In this document: piece after piece, positions 1 to 7,984 of the stretch
Layout of the letters: every line of letters starts with the position of its first letter
Numbering within the stretch: the stretch's first letter is position 1
NCBI RefSeq assembly: GCF_000331535.1
Contig: NZ_AMZN01000009.1
Location: 1-64,000, forward strand
Direction of reading: 5' to 3'
Source of the DNA: Fulvivirga imtechensis AK7
Lineage (GTDB): Bacteria > Bacteroidota > Bacteroidia > Cytophagales > Cyclobacteriaceae
DNA length: 64,000 nucleotides
Program-made: the position numbers and the translations under genes
The notes under the pieces: generated by a model
What the model was told of the DNA's origin: nothing
The model's database searches: none
What the model saw: the letters and a program-made list of their open reading frames with translations, nothing else

Positions 1-120
1 TATTTTCTCCGTTGCTCTACGAAAATTCCAGGATGACGTGGTGGATTAACAAATCCCACATTCAAACCGTAGTCGTTATTTTGCCGCGCCCATTATTCAA
101 TAAATCAATGTAGAGTAGTT

Positions 121-202
121 CCACCTCCGACCTCCGGCCACCTCCGCCAGCGGAGGACAGTGCTAATTAGTGTTTGTAAGAAAACTCTAAGTGGCTTTAA
201 GG
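121..202. repeat. Composite dispersed repeat, copy 1
   Basis: Two repeat modules lie side by side. Positions 121-170 match 50721-50770 at the same length with about six differences; this module contains a CCTCCGC/GCGGAGG hairpin at 143-156. Positions 165-202 are the reverse complement of 4603-4643 and of the flank of the copy at 7823-7970 (shared core CTCTAAGTGGCTTTAAG). The element sits just downstream of the egtD homologue. No reading frame in 1-221 looks coding. Confidence 0.75.
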
Positions 203-221
203 GGCTACCCTTCCATGTGCG

Positions 222-1157
222 TTACTTCCGCCAGACCGAATTCACAAAATACTTCCGGGAATCATAAAAATTACGAATGACAGCAAAACCCGTTTGCGTT
301 GCGAGGCTCTCTATATCATTCATACTATATTTCTGCGATATTTCCATATGTATAGCCTCCCATTGTTCGAATTCGATGTTGGAATCCATGATCTCTACAG
401 ACTGCTTCTTTGTGCTCACCAGATAACTTGCAGTAGTACCCGTCACAGGATTGTAGGTAGGGAAATGTTTAAAGCCGGTCAGATCAAAATTGCCATGCAG
501 CTCCCGATTGATCCGCTTTAACAGGTTTAAATTAAAATTTCGCGTTACACCCTCCTGATCATTGTAAGCCCTGAGTATTACATCCGGGTCCTTCATCAGG
601 TCAAAGCCAATAAAAAGCAGGTCACCGTCTCTCAAAGCATCATTCAGCTCCTTTAAAAACTCAATAGCCCTTGAGTCTGTAAAATTACCGATGTTAGACC
701 CCAAAAAAAGCACCACATTTCGCGTACCCCCATTCTCCAGTTGTTTTAACGCTTTGAAATACTCATTTTTTATACATTTCACTTTCAAGGAGGGGAACTC
801 TTCCTCCAGAGAATCCTTCAGTATCTGAAGTACATTACCCGAAATATCAATAGGAACATATTGAAAATCTGCCTCGGAAGAGACGAAATGTTCGAGCAAC
901 ACCTTGGTTTTATAACCATCTCCTGCACCAAATTCTACCAGGTTAAAACGAGGCGCGTCATTTCTGAAAATATCAAGTATGCGGGCTTTGTTTGCTTTTA
1001 ATATTTCATGCTCACTCCTGGTTAGGTAGTATTCCTCCAGGTTCATGATCTGCTGAAAGATAGCATCACCTTCTTCATCGTAGAAATATTTAGATGACAA
1101 TTCCTTTGGGGTCGAGGTAAGCCCTTTCAACACATCACGGGCAAATTGATTATTCAT
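222..1157 (-). CDS. egtD: L-histidine N-alpha-methyltransferase (EgtD-like)
   Basis: This 311-residue protein is a SAM-dependent methyltransferase of the EgtD family, which trimethylates the alpha-amino group of histidine to hercynine, the first step of ergothioneine synthesis in the cytoplasm. The SAM-binding glycine-rich motif EFGAGDG is at residues 75-81, and the N-terminal region with ELSSKYFYDEEGDAIFQQI is typical of the family. Length is close to the usual ~320 residues. It lies 12 bases downstream of an EgtB homologue on the same strand, so the two are almost certainly co-transcribed and the pathway assignment rests on both. Whether the final product is ergothioneine or a related thiol-histidine cannot be read from this window; no EgtE or C-S lyase is adjacent. 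Confidence 0.92.
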   Translation of the reverse strand: MNNQFARDVLKGLTSTPKELSSKYFYDEEGDAIFQQIMNLEEYYLTRSEHEILKANKARILDIFRNDAPRFNLVEFGAGDGYKTKVLLEHFVSSEADFQYVPIDISGNVLQILKDSLEEEFPSLKVKCIKNEYFKALKQLENGGTRNVVLFLGSNIGNFTDSRAIEFLKELNDALRDGDLLFIGFDLMKDPDVILRAYNDQEGVTRNFNLNLLKRINRELHGNFDLTGFKHFPTYNPVTGTTASYLVSTKKQSVEIMDSNIEFEQWEAIHMEISQKYSMNDIESLATQTGFAVIRNFYDSRKYFVNSVWRK

Positions 1158-1169
1158 TCCAATAATAGT

Positions 1170-2423
1170 TTATATATGTTTAGCCAGTCTTATTCCAGAA
1201 AACATCCACCGCAGATGGGGATGGAAAAAATTTCGGTAACTTACTCTGATGTGATCAGAAGGTGTGGCACAAGAGCCTCCTCTCAGCACCATTTGATTAA
1301 CCATAAATTTGCCATTATACTCTCCCACGGCTCCTTCCGGTGCCTGATAGTATGGATATGGCATATAAGCGCTACCGGTCCATTCCCAGACATCTCCAAG
1401 CATTTGAAAACTGCTGCCTTTACGGGCCACCGGCTCAAAATGTTCTGATTCCATAAAATTAGCATCCGAATGGGATCCGGAATGTCGCTTACAAGCTATT
1501 TCCCACTCAAATTCTGTTGGTAATCTGAGCCCTTTCCATTTTGCGTAGGCATCCGCTTCAAAATAACTCACATGGGTAACCGGAGCATATATATCCACTT
1601 CTTTAAGGCCACCATTAAGGGAATACTGGTGCCATCGTCCATCTACCAGGTGCCAATGGTAAGGGGCTATCACCTCTTCAGCCTTTACCCACTCCCATCC
1701 TTCGGAAAGCCAATGCCTGAAGTCAGAATAACCTCCGGCATTAATAAACTCGAGATATTCGCCATTCGTCACCAATCTGTCGCTTATTGCATAGTCGTGA
1801 AGGAATACCTTATGAGCTCCCAACTCATTATCAAAGCAAAAGCCGCTAGCCTGGTATCCCACCTCGTAAATACCGCTTTCTACAGGCAGAAAATCGGGTG
1901 ATTTCATTGATTCGGAGTGCTGCCCGGGCTTGTTTATGTAGATAGGAAACAAAGGATTATTCCCTAAAATATACTTGATGTCATAGAGCAACAGTTCCTG
2001 GTGCTGTTGCTCGTGCTGAATGCCCAGCTCCAGCAGGCCAAGCAATTCTTTATCACTTATGCCTGCATCAAATAGCTCAGACATATGAGTATTAACATAC
2101 CCTCTATACTCCAAAACTTCCTGTACGGTAGGTCTTGTAAGGTTGCCCCTGTTAGTTCGGATCACCCGTTCACCAACACTTTCATAATAACTGTTGAACA
2201 GGTAACCGTATTTGTCATTAAACAGGCTGTAACCTTTTTTATAAGGTTGAAGAATAAAAGTTTCAAAAAACCACGTAGTATGTCCCAAGTGCCATTTTGG
2301 TGGACTTACATCCACAACGGGTTGCACTACATGATCTTCTGGAGAGAGCCTGCTGCATATTTTCCCGGTTGTTTGCCTTACACTGAAAAACCGCTCTTTG
2401 AGTTCAATATCTTCTAATACCAT
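1170..2423 (-). CDS. egtB: Ergothioneine biosynthesis sulfoxide synthase (EgtB-like)
   Basis: This 417-residue protein has an N-terminal DinB-like domain and a C-terminal formylglycine-generating-enzyme (FGE-sulfatase) fold, the EgtB arrangement. EgtB is a non-haem iron enzyme that uses O2 to join a thiol donor to the imidazole of hercynine. The probable iron ligands are His48 (in WHLGHTTWFF) and His137/His141 (in QHEQQHQEL), matching the three-histidine facial triad of the family. The FGE part spans roughly residues 185-415 and ends in the expected RGGS...YRN...GIR pattern. It is the first gene of a two-gene operon with the EgtD homologue. The preceding 414 bases separate it from a divergent subtilase gene and presumably hold its promoter. 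The thiol donor (cysteine or gamma-glutamylcysteine) is not predictable here. Confidence 0.92.
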   Translation of the reverse strand: MVLEDIELKERFFSVRQTTGKICSRLSPEDHVVQPVVDVSPPKWHLGHTTWFFETFILQPYKKGYSLFNDKYGYLFNSYYESVGERVIRTNRGNLTRPTVQEVLEYRGYVNTHMSELFDAGISDKELLGLLELGIQHEQQHQELLLYDIKYILGNNPLFPIYINKPGQHSESMKSPDFLPVESGIYEVGYQASGFCFDNELGAHKVFLHDYAISDRLVTNGEYLEFINAGGYSDFRHWLSEGWEWVKAEEVIAPYHWHLVDGRWHQYSLNGGLKEVDIYAPVTHVSYFEADAYAKWKGLRLPTEFEWEIACKRHSGSHSDANFMESEHFEPVARKGSSFQMLGDVWEWTGSAYMPYPYYQAPEGAVGEYNGKFMVNQMVLRGGSCATPSDHIRVSYRNFFHPHLRWMFSGIRLAKHI

Positions 2424-2837
2424 AGGTCATAGATTTCCTTAAAAATAAAGAAGATGAACCGCAGATACTAAATTAAATCCGTCTAATTCAGCCCCTCCCG
2501 AAATCTAAAACAATAGTAAAACTACTTAGTTAATCAAAAGCGACTAATTTTTAGAAGATATTTCCTGGTGACTTTTGATGATGAAATAGAAAAAGAAAAA
2601 GAAAAATAAAGCCACTGACAACAGACAAAACAGGATACCCATATGTCAAAAAATTTTAGTCAGAATATAAATTTCGTCATCTTCAGGAAACGAAACTTTC
2701 TTTTTATCAGTTAGCTAGCACAGATGTAAGATTGTTTAACAATTAATTGACTTAACCTGAAAAACCATCTGCTTTTTTAGGAGATTCAGCTATATTGGCA
2801 GACTTTTATACATAAAAATCGAATTTCAAATTAATTT
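2424..2837. other. Divergent intergenic region, egtB / subtilase
   Basis: 414 bases between two divergent genes. It contains an A-rich purine tract around 2586-2610 and otherwise AT-rich sequence. No convincing small gene, hairpin terminator or repeat was seen. It should contain promoters for both genes, but I could not single out a persuasive box. Confidence 0.5.
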
Positions 2838-4493
2838 TTGTTTAAAGTGAATATGAAAAACAGTGTTAGAGGGCTCTTTGCGGCAATTCTATTGGTACTA
2901 ACTGTACTGAACAATGCTCAGGCGCAGGGAGAAAAACAGGATAGTACAGATTTCCCACCCAAAGAATGGTCTTTGATGGACCCTGGTGATAACGTGCAGG
3001 GTATTAGTGTTGAGAAAGCGTATTCCATATTAAAAAATAAAAGATCAGAAACGGTAGTGGTCGCTGTGATCGATTCTGGTGTGGATATTGACCATGAAGA
3101 CCTGCAGGGTAAGATATGGATAAATGAAGGCGAGATAGAGGGGAACGGGATAGATGATGATAAAAACGGCTATGTCGATGACCGCTACGGTTGGAACTTC
3201 ATAGGAGGAAAAACCGGCAATGTAGAACAGGACACCTACGAATTGACCCGTATCTATGTTAACCTTAAAGAAAAGTATGGTGATATGGACGCCAGTAAGG
3301 TTAAAAAGAAAAATAAAGCCGAGTACGAGTACTGGTTGAAGGTAAAAGCCGATTTTGAAGAGACGCATGATAAAGCTAATCAGCAGTATGTATTCTATTC
3401 TACCCTTCAAAAAAACATTGTCAGGTTCAATAATCTGCTTAAGGCCTACCTCGATGTAGAGAAGCTCAGCATGGATGACTTGCGAGCTATTGACTCGGAA
3501 GACTCCACTATACTGGCAGCCAGAAATATTATAGGCATCATATTTCAGAATGTAGGTGAAGATGCTGACTTTGAAGCTATCTCCGAAGAACTGGAAGGTG
3601 CGGTGGAGCATTTTGGCAATCAGGTAAACTATGCATTCAATACGGAATTCGATCCCAGGTCTGTAATAGGAGATAATTACGCCAACCCATACGAAAGAGG
3701 TTATGGAAACAATGATGTAAAAGGCCACGACCCCAGCCATGGCACACATGTGGCAGGCATTATAGCGGCAAATAGAGATAACGAACTGGGAATACAGGGC
3801 ATTGCCGACAATGTAAAGATCATGGTGGTAAGGGCTGTACCTGATGGTGACGAAAGAGATAAAGATGTTGCAAATGCCATTATCTATGCCGTGGATAATG
3901 GTGCCAGGATCATCAATATGAGCTTTGGCAAATCCTATTCCCCACAAAAAGAAGCGGTGGATAAAGCAGTTAAATACGCGGAGAGTAAAGGTGTACTACT
4001 GATACACGCAGCAGGCAATAGCTCTAAAAACACAGATAACTCAGACAACTTCCCCAACAAGATTTATGGAGACACGAAAACGACAGCCAGTAATTGGCTG
4101 GAAATAGGTGCATCATCATGGGGAACAAATGAACAGTTCGTTGGATCTTTTTCAAACTATGGCAAGAATACAGTGGACGTTTTTGCCCCAGGTGTAAATA
4201 TTTATTCAACAACGCCTGATAATACTTATCAGTCATTTAATGGTACCAGCATGGCTGCACCGGCAACTGCAGGAGTAGCCGCATTGCTAATGTCGTACTA
4301 CCCTGAGCTAACAGCATTTCAGGTTAGAGACATAATAGTTAAATCATCCAGGAAATTTGATGCCCTTCAGGTGCTTAAACCGGGCAAAGAAGAATTGGTA
4401 GATTTCAAAGACCTGTCTATCTCCGGTGGTTTGATCAATGCATATGAGGCTGTGAAAATGGCTGAGTCAATGACAATCAAAAAGGAGAACTAA
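2838..4493 (+). CDS. Secreted S8 family serine peptidase (subtilase)
   Basis: A 551-residue subtilisin-like protease with an N-terminal signal peptide (hydrophobic residues ~12-28, ending AQAQ). The catalytic triad is Asp79 (VAVIDSGVD), His301 (SHGTHVAG) and Ser471 (NGTSMAAP), and the oxyanion-hole Asn lies in AAGNSS. The Asp-to-His distance, about 220 residues, is much longer than in classical subtilisins. The extra segment (about residues 120-260) is highly charged and probably helical, and such inserts recur in Bacteroidota S8 proteases. There is no C-terminal sorting domain, so the protein is probably periplasmic or lipid-independent secreted. The start could be the fourth-to-sixth codon ATG instead of the first; the signal peptide works either way. 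Confidence 0.92.
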   Translation: MFKVNMKNSVRGLFAAILLVLTVLNNAQAQGEKQDSTDFPPKEWSLMDPGDNVQGISVEKAYSILKNKRSETVVVAVIDSGVDIDHEDLQGKIWINEGEIEGNGIDDDKNGYVDDRYGWNFIGGKTGNVEQDTYELTRIYVNLKEKYGDMDASKVKKKNKAEYEYWLKVKADFEETHDKANQQYVFYSTLQKNIVRFNNLLKAYLDVEKLSMDDLRAIDSEDSTILAARNIIGIIFQNVGEDADFEAISEELEGAVEHFGNQVNYAFNTEFDPRSVIGDNYANPYERGYGNNDVKGHDPSHGTHVAGIIAANRDNELGIQGIADNVKIMVVRAVPDGDERDKDVANAIIYAVDNGARIINMSFGKSYSPQKEAVDKAVKYAESKGVLLIHAAGNSSKNTDNSDNFPNKIYGDTKTTASNWLEIGASSWGTNEQFVGSFSNYGKNTVDVFAPGVNIYSTTPDNTYQSFNGTSMAAPATAGVAALLMSYYPELTAFQVRDIIVKSSRKFDALQVLKPGKEELVDFKDLSISGGLINAYEAVKMAESMTIKKEN

Positions 4494-4503
4494 TCAGTGT
4501 CCC

Positions 4504-4609
4504 TAAGAAAACGTCAATGTCCGCGTTACGCTCGTTCCAAAAATGCTCACGTACCTCAGTACGCTCCACTTTTTGGAACTTCACAAGCCTTGACCTTGAC
4601 GTTTTCTTA
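4504..4609. repeat. Hairpin-forming dispersed repeat (copy 2)
   Basis: A 106-base element with perfect 14-base inverted ends (TAAGAAAACGTCAA at 4504-4517 and its complement at 4596-4609) and a second nested pair (GTTCCAAAAA at 4534-4543 with 4570-4579). The whole element can fold into one long stem. It starts 10 bases after the subtilase stop codon. Related ends occur at 7823-7938, and its right flank recurs at 165-202. It looks like a small non-autonomous, REP/MITE-like element rather than a gene. Confidence 0.8.
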
Positions 4610-4720
4610 AAGCCACTTAGAGGATTCTTACAAACACTAATTAAATTAGTGTCTGTAAGAAAACGCCCATGTCTGCGTTATGCTCGTCCCGAAAATACTC
4701 GCTTTCAGGGACGAGCATGA
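4603..4720. repeat. Flank module and partial third repeat copy
   Basis: Positions 4603-4643 (AAGCCACTTAGAG followed by a CTTACAAACACTAATT stretch) are the reverse complement of 165-202. From about 4637 a second, shortened copy begins (TGTAAGAAAACGCCCATG, then GCGTTATGCTCGTCCC), resembling the left arm at 4504-4535 but without the matching right arm. It contains its own small dyad GCTCGTCCC...GGGACGAGC (4682-4715). No gene is supported between 4494 and 4908. Confidence 0.65.
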
Positions 4721-4908
4721 CGCTCTTTAATCCATTCAACTCTACTTTTTTACCCATCTTTTGAAGCCCTGAATCACCAATCGTACACCTAAAATTTAGC
4801 GCGGGCAGTTCGGAACAGGCAGAATGTCCCTAAAAGAGGTTTTTAAGGGCTGTTTTTAGATGCGGATACAATTTAATCGGTTCTACTATATCTAATTTGA
4901 TCATCACA

Positions 4909-5829
4909 CTAGAATATTGAAGTACCCGTTTTCGTAGTAAAAAGCTCCAATGCTTTCATGCCTGCCAATGAATTTCCCTTAGGATTGAGTCCGGGACTCC
5001 AGACTACTATACTATATTCGCCAGGCAAAATAGCGGCAATACCTCCTCCTACCCCACTTTTTCCGGGCAACCCCACTCGAAATGCAAATTCACCTGCTTC
5101 GTCATAAAAACCGCAGGTTTGCATAATTGCGGTCATCCTTTTAAACTGGCTTTCTGTGATATATCTTTTGGCATCAATCACCCCTTTGCCATGATTGGCA
5201 AATACCCGAAATGCCCTGGCAAGTTCATTGCAGTTCATTTCAATGGAACAAAAATCGAAATAAAGGTCCAGTACTTCCTCTACATCATTCTTGATATTCC
5301 CGAATGACTTCATCAGGTTCACCATGGCTGCATTTTTAAACCCACAGGCTTTTTCAGAGGCTGCAATGGTCTCATTATAGCAGATATCTTCCTGTCCGAC
5401 CAGCTCACGTATAAAGCTCAGCAACTCCTCCTTCGGATTGTTTAAATGTGAGATCATCAGATCAGTGATCACCAGCGCCCCTGAGTTGATAAATGGATTT
5501 CTTGGTATGCCACATTCATACTCCAACTGTACCAATGAATTAAAAGGGTCGCCAGAGGGCTCCACATTCACACGCTCGTAAACCTTTTCACCCAAATGCG
5601 CAACGGTGAGCGCCAGCATAAATACCTTTGAGATACTCTGGATGGAGAACTTTTCATGTGCATCACCTATGTAGTAAGCCTCCTCGTTGAGAAAAAGCAG
5701 GTAGATACCGAATTTTCCTGGATCAACCTTAGCGAGTTCGGGAATATAATCGGCCACCTTGCCGTCTCCCAGAAGTGGTACCACCTCTTTGTGTATTTCT
5801 TCTAATATTTGCTGGTACTTCATAAGCAT
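4909..5829 (-). CDS. glsA: Glutaminase A
   Basis: A 306-residue serine-dependent glutaminase of the beta-lactamase-like fold, hydrolysing L-glutamine to glutamate and ammonia in the cytoplasm. The catalytic SxxK motif is Ser65-Lys68 (QSISK). The conserved RNPFINSGAL segment and the C-terminal GKSGVGGGIAA motif, which lines the active site, are both present. Length matches the ~305-residue bacterial family. The start may be Met3 rather than Met1. It is monocistronic as far as visible. The next gene upstream on the same strand is a secreted peptidase that carries its own terminator between the two genes. Confidence 0.95.
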   Translation of the reverse strand: MLMKYQQILEEIHKEVVPLLGDGKVADYIPELAKVDPGKFGIYLLFLNEEAYYIGDAHEKFSIQSISKVFMLALTVAHLGEKVYERVNVEPSGDPFNSLVQLEYECGIPRNPFINSGALVITDLMISHLNNPKEELLSFIRELVGQEDICYNETIAASEKACGFKNAAMVNLMKSFGNIKNDVEEVLDLYFDFCSIEMNCNELARAFRVFANHGKGVIDAKRYITESQFKRMTAIMQTCGFYDEAGEFAFRVGLPGKSGVGGGIAAILPGEYSIVVWSPGLNPKGNSLAGMKALELFTTKTGTSIF

Positions 5830-5865
5830 ATCGTTACGACCGGCAAAAATATAAAACGTAGCTCA

Positions 5866-5910
5866 AACAAAAAGGCCACCCTGTCGATAGTGCTATCCAG
5901 GATGGCCTTT
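5866..5910 (-). terminator. Terminator downstream of the X-Pro-type peptidase gene
   Basis: The stem AAAGGCCA-C-CCTG pairs with CAGG-A-TGGCCTTT around a 14-base loop (5871-5910). On the minus strand it is followed by TTTTTGTTT, giving a plausible intrinsic terminator 19 bases after the stop codon of the gene ending at 5929. Confidence 0.7.
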
Positions 5911-5928
5911 GATATCAGCTTGATTGGC

Positions 5929-7983
5929 TTACTTCTTATAGATCTCCACCGGAAGGTTCAGCGATTGGTCTTCTCCGATTTCAATGACAGACGAACCATA
6001 AACGGTTATTTCTGCCTTTTGAAAATCAGATTCATCAGCTTTATATATGTTATCAACATATTTCTGAGGATTTCTGTCAATATACGGAAACCACGTGCTG
6101 TGAATTTGTATCATAATGCTGTGGCCCTTCTTGAAGGTATGCAGGATATCCTGTAATGGAAAGTTCACTTCCTCCATTTTTCCCGGAGCAAAGGGCTCCG
6201 GCTCGGCAAAACTATTTCTAAACCTTCCTCTAAATACTTCATGCCTAACCAGTTGCTGATATCCGGGCATTACCACATGCTGAGGGGTGATTTTTGACGG
6301 CTCTGCATCATCAGGGTACACATCAATTAATTTCACTACGAAATCAGCATCAGTGCTGCTTAATGCTACTTTCAAGCGGGCTACGATCTCACCTGCAAGT
6401 AATATGTCATCCTTGAGCGGGTCGGTTTTGAAGGTAAGTACGTCCGGCCTTCTCGAGGCATGCCTTTGATCATCCGTCATGAATCTTCTTGGTGTAAAAG
6501 TAACGGCCTCTGTTTCTGAAGTATACGGCACCGGGTTGTCAGGGTCACTGATATAGCTGAAGGTTGCCTCACTTTCAGCTTCCTCATTGACCAAAAGCTT
6601 CCCACCTTTGGCAAATCTTAATTTGACAGGTTTGATATCTTTCGGTGGCCATACGTCAAACTGTCGCCACTGCTTCAGACCCGTATCAAACATATAGGCT
6701 TCCGGTAGTTGAAGGTTACCTTCACCCTTCAGGTGGTAGTTGAAGAATGGCTTTTCAATATTCTTCTGATAAAATGTAGAGATGCTATCACCAAAATAAA
6801 TGTGGTTCACCGCCTGGTAGCCCCTTTCTCTGGCCCAATCTCCATGGCTCCATGGACCCATCACAATCGTGTTATTAGCCTTCGGGTTGTTTGCTTCCAC
6901 CGTTTTATAAATATTCAATGGCCCGTAGAGATCTTCCGCATCATACCAGCCGCCCACTGTCATCACCGCATGGTCTATTCCATTCAAATGTGGCAGTATG
7001 CTTCTTTTTTGCCAGAATTCATCGTAATTCGGATGCTCAACGGTCTGCTCCCAGAAGAAATCATCAGGATAATACTTCTTTACATTCTTCAACGGCCCAA
7101 GGTTCATATGGAAAGCATAACCATCAGCAGTATTTCCTGCCTCTCTCAATGCATCCCATTTTTCATTATACCAGCTTTCTGTGGTTGGCTCTGTCTGATG
7201 GCCGAATACAGGATAAGCCAAGAGGTAGCTTTGCAGAAATGCTCCCATGTGATGAAAATCATCAAAAAAGAAGTCAGCAATGGGAGCCTGTGGTGAGGAA
7301 GCCACCAAAGCCTGGTGTGCCTCAGGAAGTGCTGCTGCAGTGTAAAAACCAGGATAGGAAATACCCCACTGTCCTACTTTGCCATTATTGTTTTTGATAT
7401 TTTTCAATAACCACTCAATGGTATCGAAGGTATCGGAACTTTCATCTATATCGCTCTTCTTTTTGGGATTGTTACCAGCCACGTGCGGACGCATATTGTC
7501 ATAGTCACCTTCTGACATCCAGCGTCCTCGAACATCCTGGTAAACGAAAATGTACATATCCCGCATCAGATAGGGCGATGGCCCGAGGCTTGTTTTATAA
7601 TTATTTTCACCATACGGGCCAACACTGTATGGCGTACGCTGCATCAAAAAGGGATAATTCTTTGATTTCTCCTTCGGAGTATAAACTACTGTAAAAAGTT
7701 TTACTCCATCCCGCATGGGCACCATATACTCGTGCTTCTCATAATTACTCCGCACAAATAGTGAATCACTGTTTTGAGCGTGCAATGCTCCTGCTATGCC
7801 AACTAATAAAAGTGTAACTAATGGCTTTAAGAAAAGGCCAATATCTGCGTAGCACCTGACCCAAAAATGCTCTTCCCCAAAGAACTTCGCTTTTTGAGAC
7901 CTCATACCGCTATTTGACGGGAACGTTTTCTTAAAGCCACTTAGAGTTTTCATACACATACTAACTAAACTTCTAAGTCTCAT
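5929..7983 (-). CDS. CocE/NonD-type secreted hydrolase (X-Pro dipeptidyl-peptidase, S15)
   Basis: A 684-residue alpha/beta hydrolase of the CocE/NonD-S15 family with a C-terminal jelly-roll (PepX_C) domain from about residue 450. The nucleophile is Ser209 (QWGISYPG). The acid is probably the Asp of GGWYDAEDL and the base the His of GPWSHGDW. Such proteins cleave X-Pro or Ala-type N-terminal dipeptides or act as acyl esterases; the exact substrate is unknown. The signal peptide core (LVTLLLVGIAGALHAQ) lies unusually deep, at residues 55-70. The first ~50 residues are translated from a dispersed hairpin repeat (7823-7970), so the native start was probably displaced when the repeat inserted. The gene begins two bases after the stop of the Asp-box protein gene, suggesting co-transcription. 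Confidence 0.88.
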   Translation of the reverse strand: MRLRSLVSMCMKTLSGFKKTFPSNSGMRSQKAKFFGEEHFWVRCYADIGLFLKPLVTLLLVGIAGALHAQNSDSLFVRSNYEKHEYMVPMRDGVKLFTVVYTPKEKSKNYPFLMQRTPYSVGPYGENNYKTSLGPSPYLMRDMYIFVYQDVRGRWMSEGDYDNMRPHVAGNNPKKKSDIDESSDTFDTIEWLLKNIKNNNGKVGQWGISYPGFYTAAALPEAHQALVASSPQAPIADFFFDDFHHMGAFLQSYLLAYPVFGHQTEPTTESWYNEKWDALREAGNTADGYAFHMNLGPLKNVKKYYPDDFFWEQTVEHPNYDEFWQKRSILPHLNGIDHAVMTVGGWYDAEDLYGPLNIYKTVEANNPKANNTIVMGPWSHGDWARERGYQAVNHIYFGDSISTFYQKNIEKPFFNYHLKGEGNLQLPEAYMFDTGLKQWRQFDVWPPKDIKPVKLRFAKGGKLLVNEEAESEATFSYISDPDNPVPYTSETEAVTFTPRRFMTDDQRHASRRPDVLTFKTDPLKDDILLAGEIVARLKVALSSTDADFVVKLIDVYPDDAEPSKITPQHVVMPGYQQLVRHEVFRGRFRNSFAEPEPFAPGKMEEVNFPLQDILHTFKKGHSIMIQIHSTWFPYIDRNPQKYVDNIYKADESDFQKAEITVYGSSVIEIGEDQSLNLPVEIYKK
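7823..7970. repeat. Dispersed hairpin repeat inserted in a signal-peptide coding region
   Basis: Perfect 13-base inverted ends GGCTTTAAGAAAA (7823-7835) and its complement (7926-7938) enclose about 90 bases. The right flank to about 7970 matches the module at 165-202 and 4603-4643. The copy lies inside the reading frame of the S15-type hydrolase, directly in front of its hydrophobic signal segment, and leaves the frame open. Confidence 0.75.
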
Positions 7984-7984
7984 T

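Noticed and set aside
3045-3947. Long open frame on the minus strand inside the subtilase gene
   Set aside because: It is antisense to a clear S8 protease with all catalytic residues; no protein-like motif or start context.
4504-4720. Possible CRISPR or tRNA-like structure
   Set aside because: The repeats are inverted, not regularly spaced direct repeats, and no cloverleaf can be drawn; it is better explained as a dispersed hairpin element.
6709-7397. Open plus-strand frames opposite the S15-type hydrolase
   Set aside because: They overlap each other and the well-supported hydrolase domain on the other strand.
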